NCBI GenBank assembly: GCA_027858355.1
Contig: JAQICW010000138.1
Coordinates: 1 to 6,500 of the forward strand
Length of the DNA: 6,500 nt
Direction of reading: 5' to 3'
Source: Desulfobacula sp.
Lineage (GTDB): Bacteria; Desulfobacterota; Desulfobacteria; Desulfobacterales; Desulfobacteraceae
How positions within the stretch are numbered: position 1 is the stretch's first letter; the number at the start of each line of letters is the position of its first letter. The notes below the pieces were generated by a model that was not told where the DNA came from, did no database searches, and saw only the letters and a program-made list of their open reading frames with translations. Both the position numbers and the translations under genes were made by a program. Of this stretch, positions 6,132 through 6,500 are shown one piece after another.

Positions 6132-6202
6132 AAAAGCCATAAAAAAATGCTACTCTGTAAAAAATGGAAAAAAATTAGCCTTTTTTGATATCGGATTAAA
6201 TA

Positions 6203-6500
6203 ATGGCCATTGAAATAGAAAAAAAATTTCGTTTAAAATATCTACCATCCTCTTTGCTGACCCGGGGCACCATTATCTGCCAGGGATATATGGTAAACAA
6301 GAAAGATATGGTTGTCAGGGTTCGCCTTTCAGGGGGCAATGCCTTTCTTACAATCAAAGGCCTTACCTGCAATGCATCCAGAAAAGAATATGAATATCCT
6401 GTCCCGCAACAGGATGCCATGGAAATACTATCGCTTTTCTGTAAAAAACCCTTAATTGAAAAAACAAGATATCAAATTGAATTGAAAGGTTTTGAATGGG
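6203..6500 (+). CDS. CYTH-domain (triphosphate tunnel metalloenzyme) protein, C-terminus cut by window edge
   Basis: Ninety-nine codons are present and run off the right edge. The N-terminal EIEKK (4-8) is the ExExK signature of CYTH proteins, whose acidic and basic residues line a tunnel that binds triphosphate and metal. Further tunnel residues are visible in alternating beta strands: VRVR (38-41), LTIKG (49-53), KEYEY (61-65) and EKTRY (86-90). The short spacing resembles the small single-domain bacterial type of about 150-160 residues rather than YgiF-like CYTH-CHAD fusions, but the missing end prevents a decision. Characterised relatives are inorganic tripolyphosphatases, thiamine triphosphatases or class IV adenylate cyclases; the substrate here is unknown. 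An in-frame TAA just upstream makes ATG 6203 the earliest possible start; its Shine-Dalgarno is weak (GGA, eight bases away). The 84-bp gap after the transporter has no good plus-strand terminator, so read-through is possible. Confidence 0.88.
   Translation, partial: MAIEIEKKFRLKYLPSSLLTRGTIICQGYMVNKKDMVVRVRLSGGNAFLTIKGLTCNASRKEYEYPVPQQDAMEILSLFCKKPLIEKTRYQIELKGFEW

Noticed and set aside
6132..6180. A/T-rich stretch ending in GCCTTTTTT, considered as a plus-strand terminator for the transporter.
   Set aside because: No stable stem could be found before the T-run; the pairing options are only A6/T6 or short imperfect arms.
5743..6213. Plus-strand open frame overlapping the transporter and the start of the CYTH gene.
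   Set aside because: It is cysteine-rich, out of frame with the clear EamA helices and lacks any motif.
1..6500. CRISPR arrays, tRNA or rRNA genes, insertion-sequence ends and attachment sites.
   Set aside because: No regularly spaced repeats, cloverleaf sequences, transposase motifs or paired terminal repeats were seen on reading both strands.

Overview
The window looks like a piece of bacterial chromosome with AT-rich intergenic spaces. Protein features and gene mix suggest a Gram-negative bacterium, possibly an anaerobic desulfobacterial (former deltaproteobacterial) lineage. That taxonomic guess is inference from overall protein character; no rRNA or other marker gene is present to settle it.

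Layout, left to right. Positions 1-2627 (minus) hold most of recC, the gamma subunit of the RecBCD helicase-nuclease. It is open for 875 codons, begins at a TTG codon and runs off the left edge. Positions 2726-3265 (minus) encode a membrane-anchored coiled-coil protein with a C-terminal 3D (double-psi beta-barrel) domain. Positions 3383-3625 (minus) encode an 80-residue hydrophobic protein resembling the first two helices of an MFS transporter, probably a remnant. Positions 3685-4206 and 4240-4989 (minus) are apt and mtnP, 33 bp apart and almost certainly one operon. A 289-bp divergent intergenic region (4990-5278) carries several overlapping symmetric sequences. A complete 10-helix EamA/DMT transporter lies on plus (5279-6118), followed by the 5' part of a CYTH-domain (triphosphate tunnel) gene on plus, which runs off the right edge.

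How the genes work together. MtnP phosphorolyses methylthioadenosine to adenine and methylthioribose-1-phosphate; Apt converts that adenine with PRPP to AMP. The pair therefore forms a compact adenine-salvage module for the by-product of polyamine or other SAM-consuming reactions. The divergent transporter shares a control region with this operon, but its substrate is unknown. recC belongs to double-strand-break repair and defence against linear DNA; its usual partners recB and recD would have to lie outside the window.

I found no CRISPR array, tRNA, rRNA, insertion sequence or obvious new multi-gene system. The most interesting items are the symmetric divergent control region, substitutions in RecC at positions that contact Chi in E. 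coli, and the MFS-like remnant.
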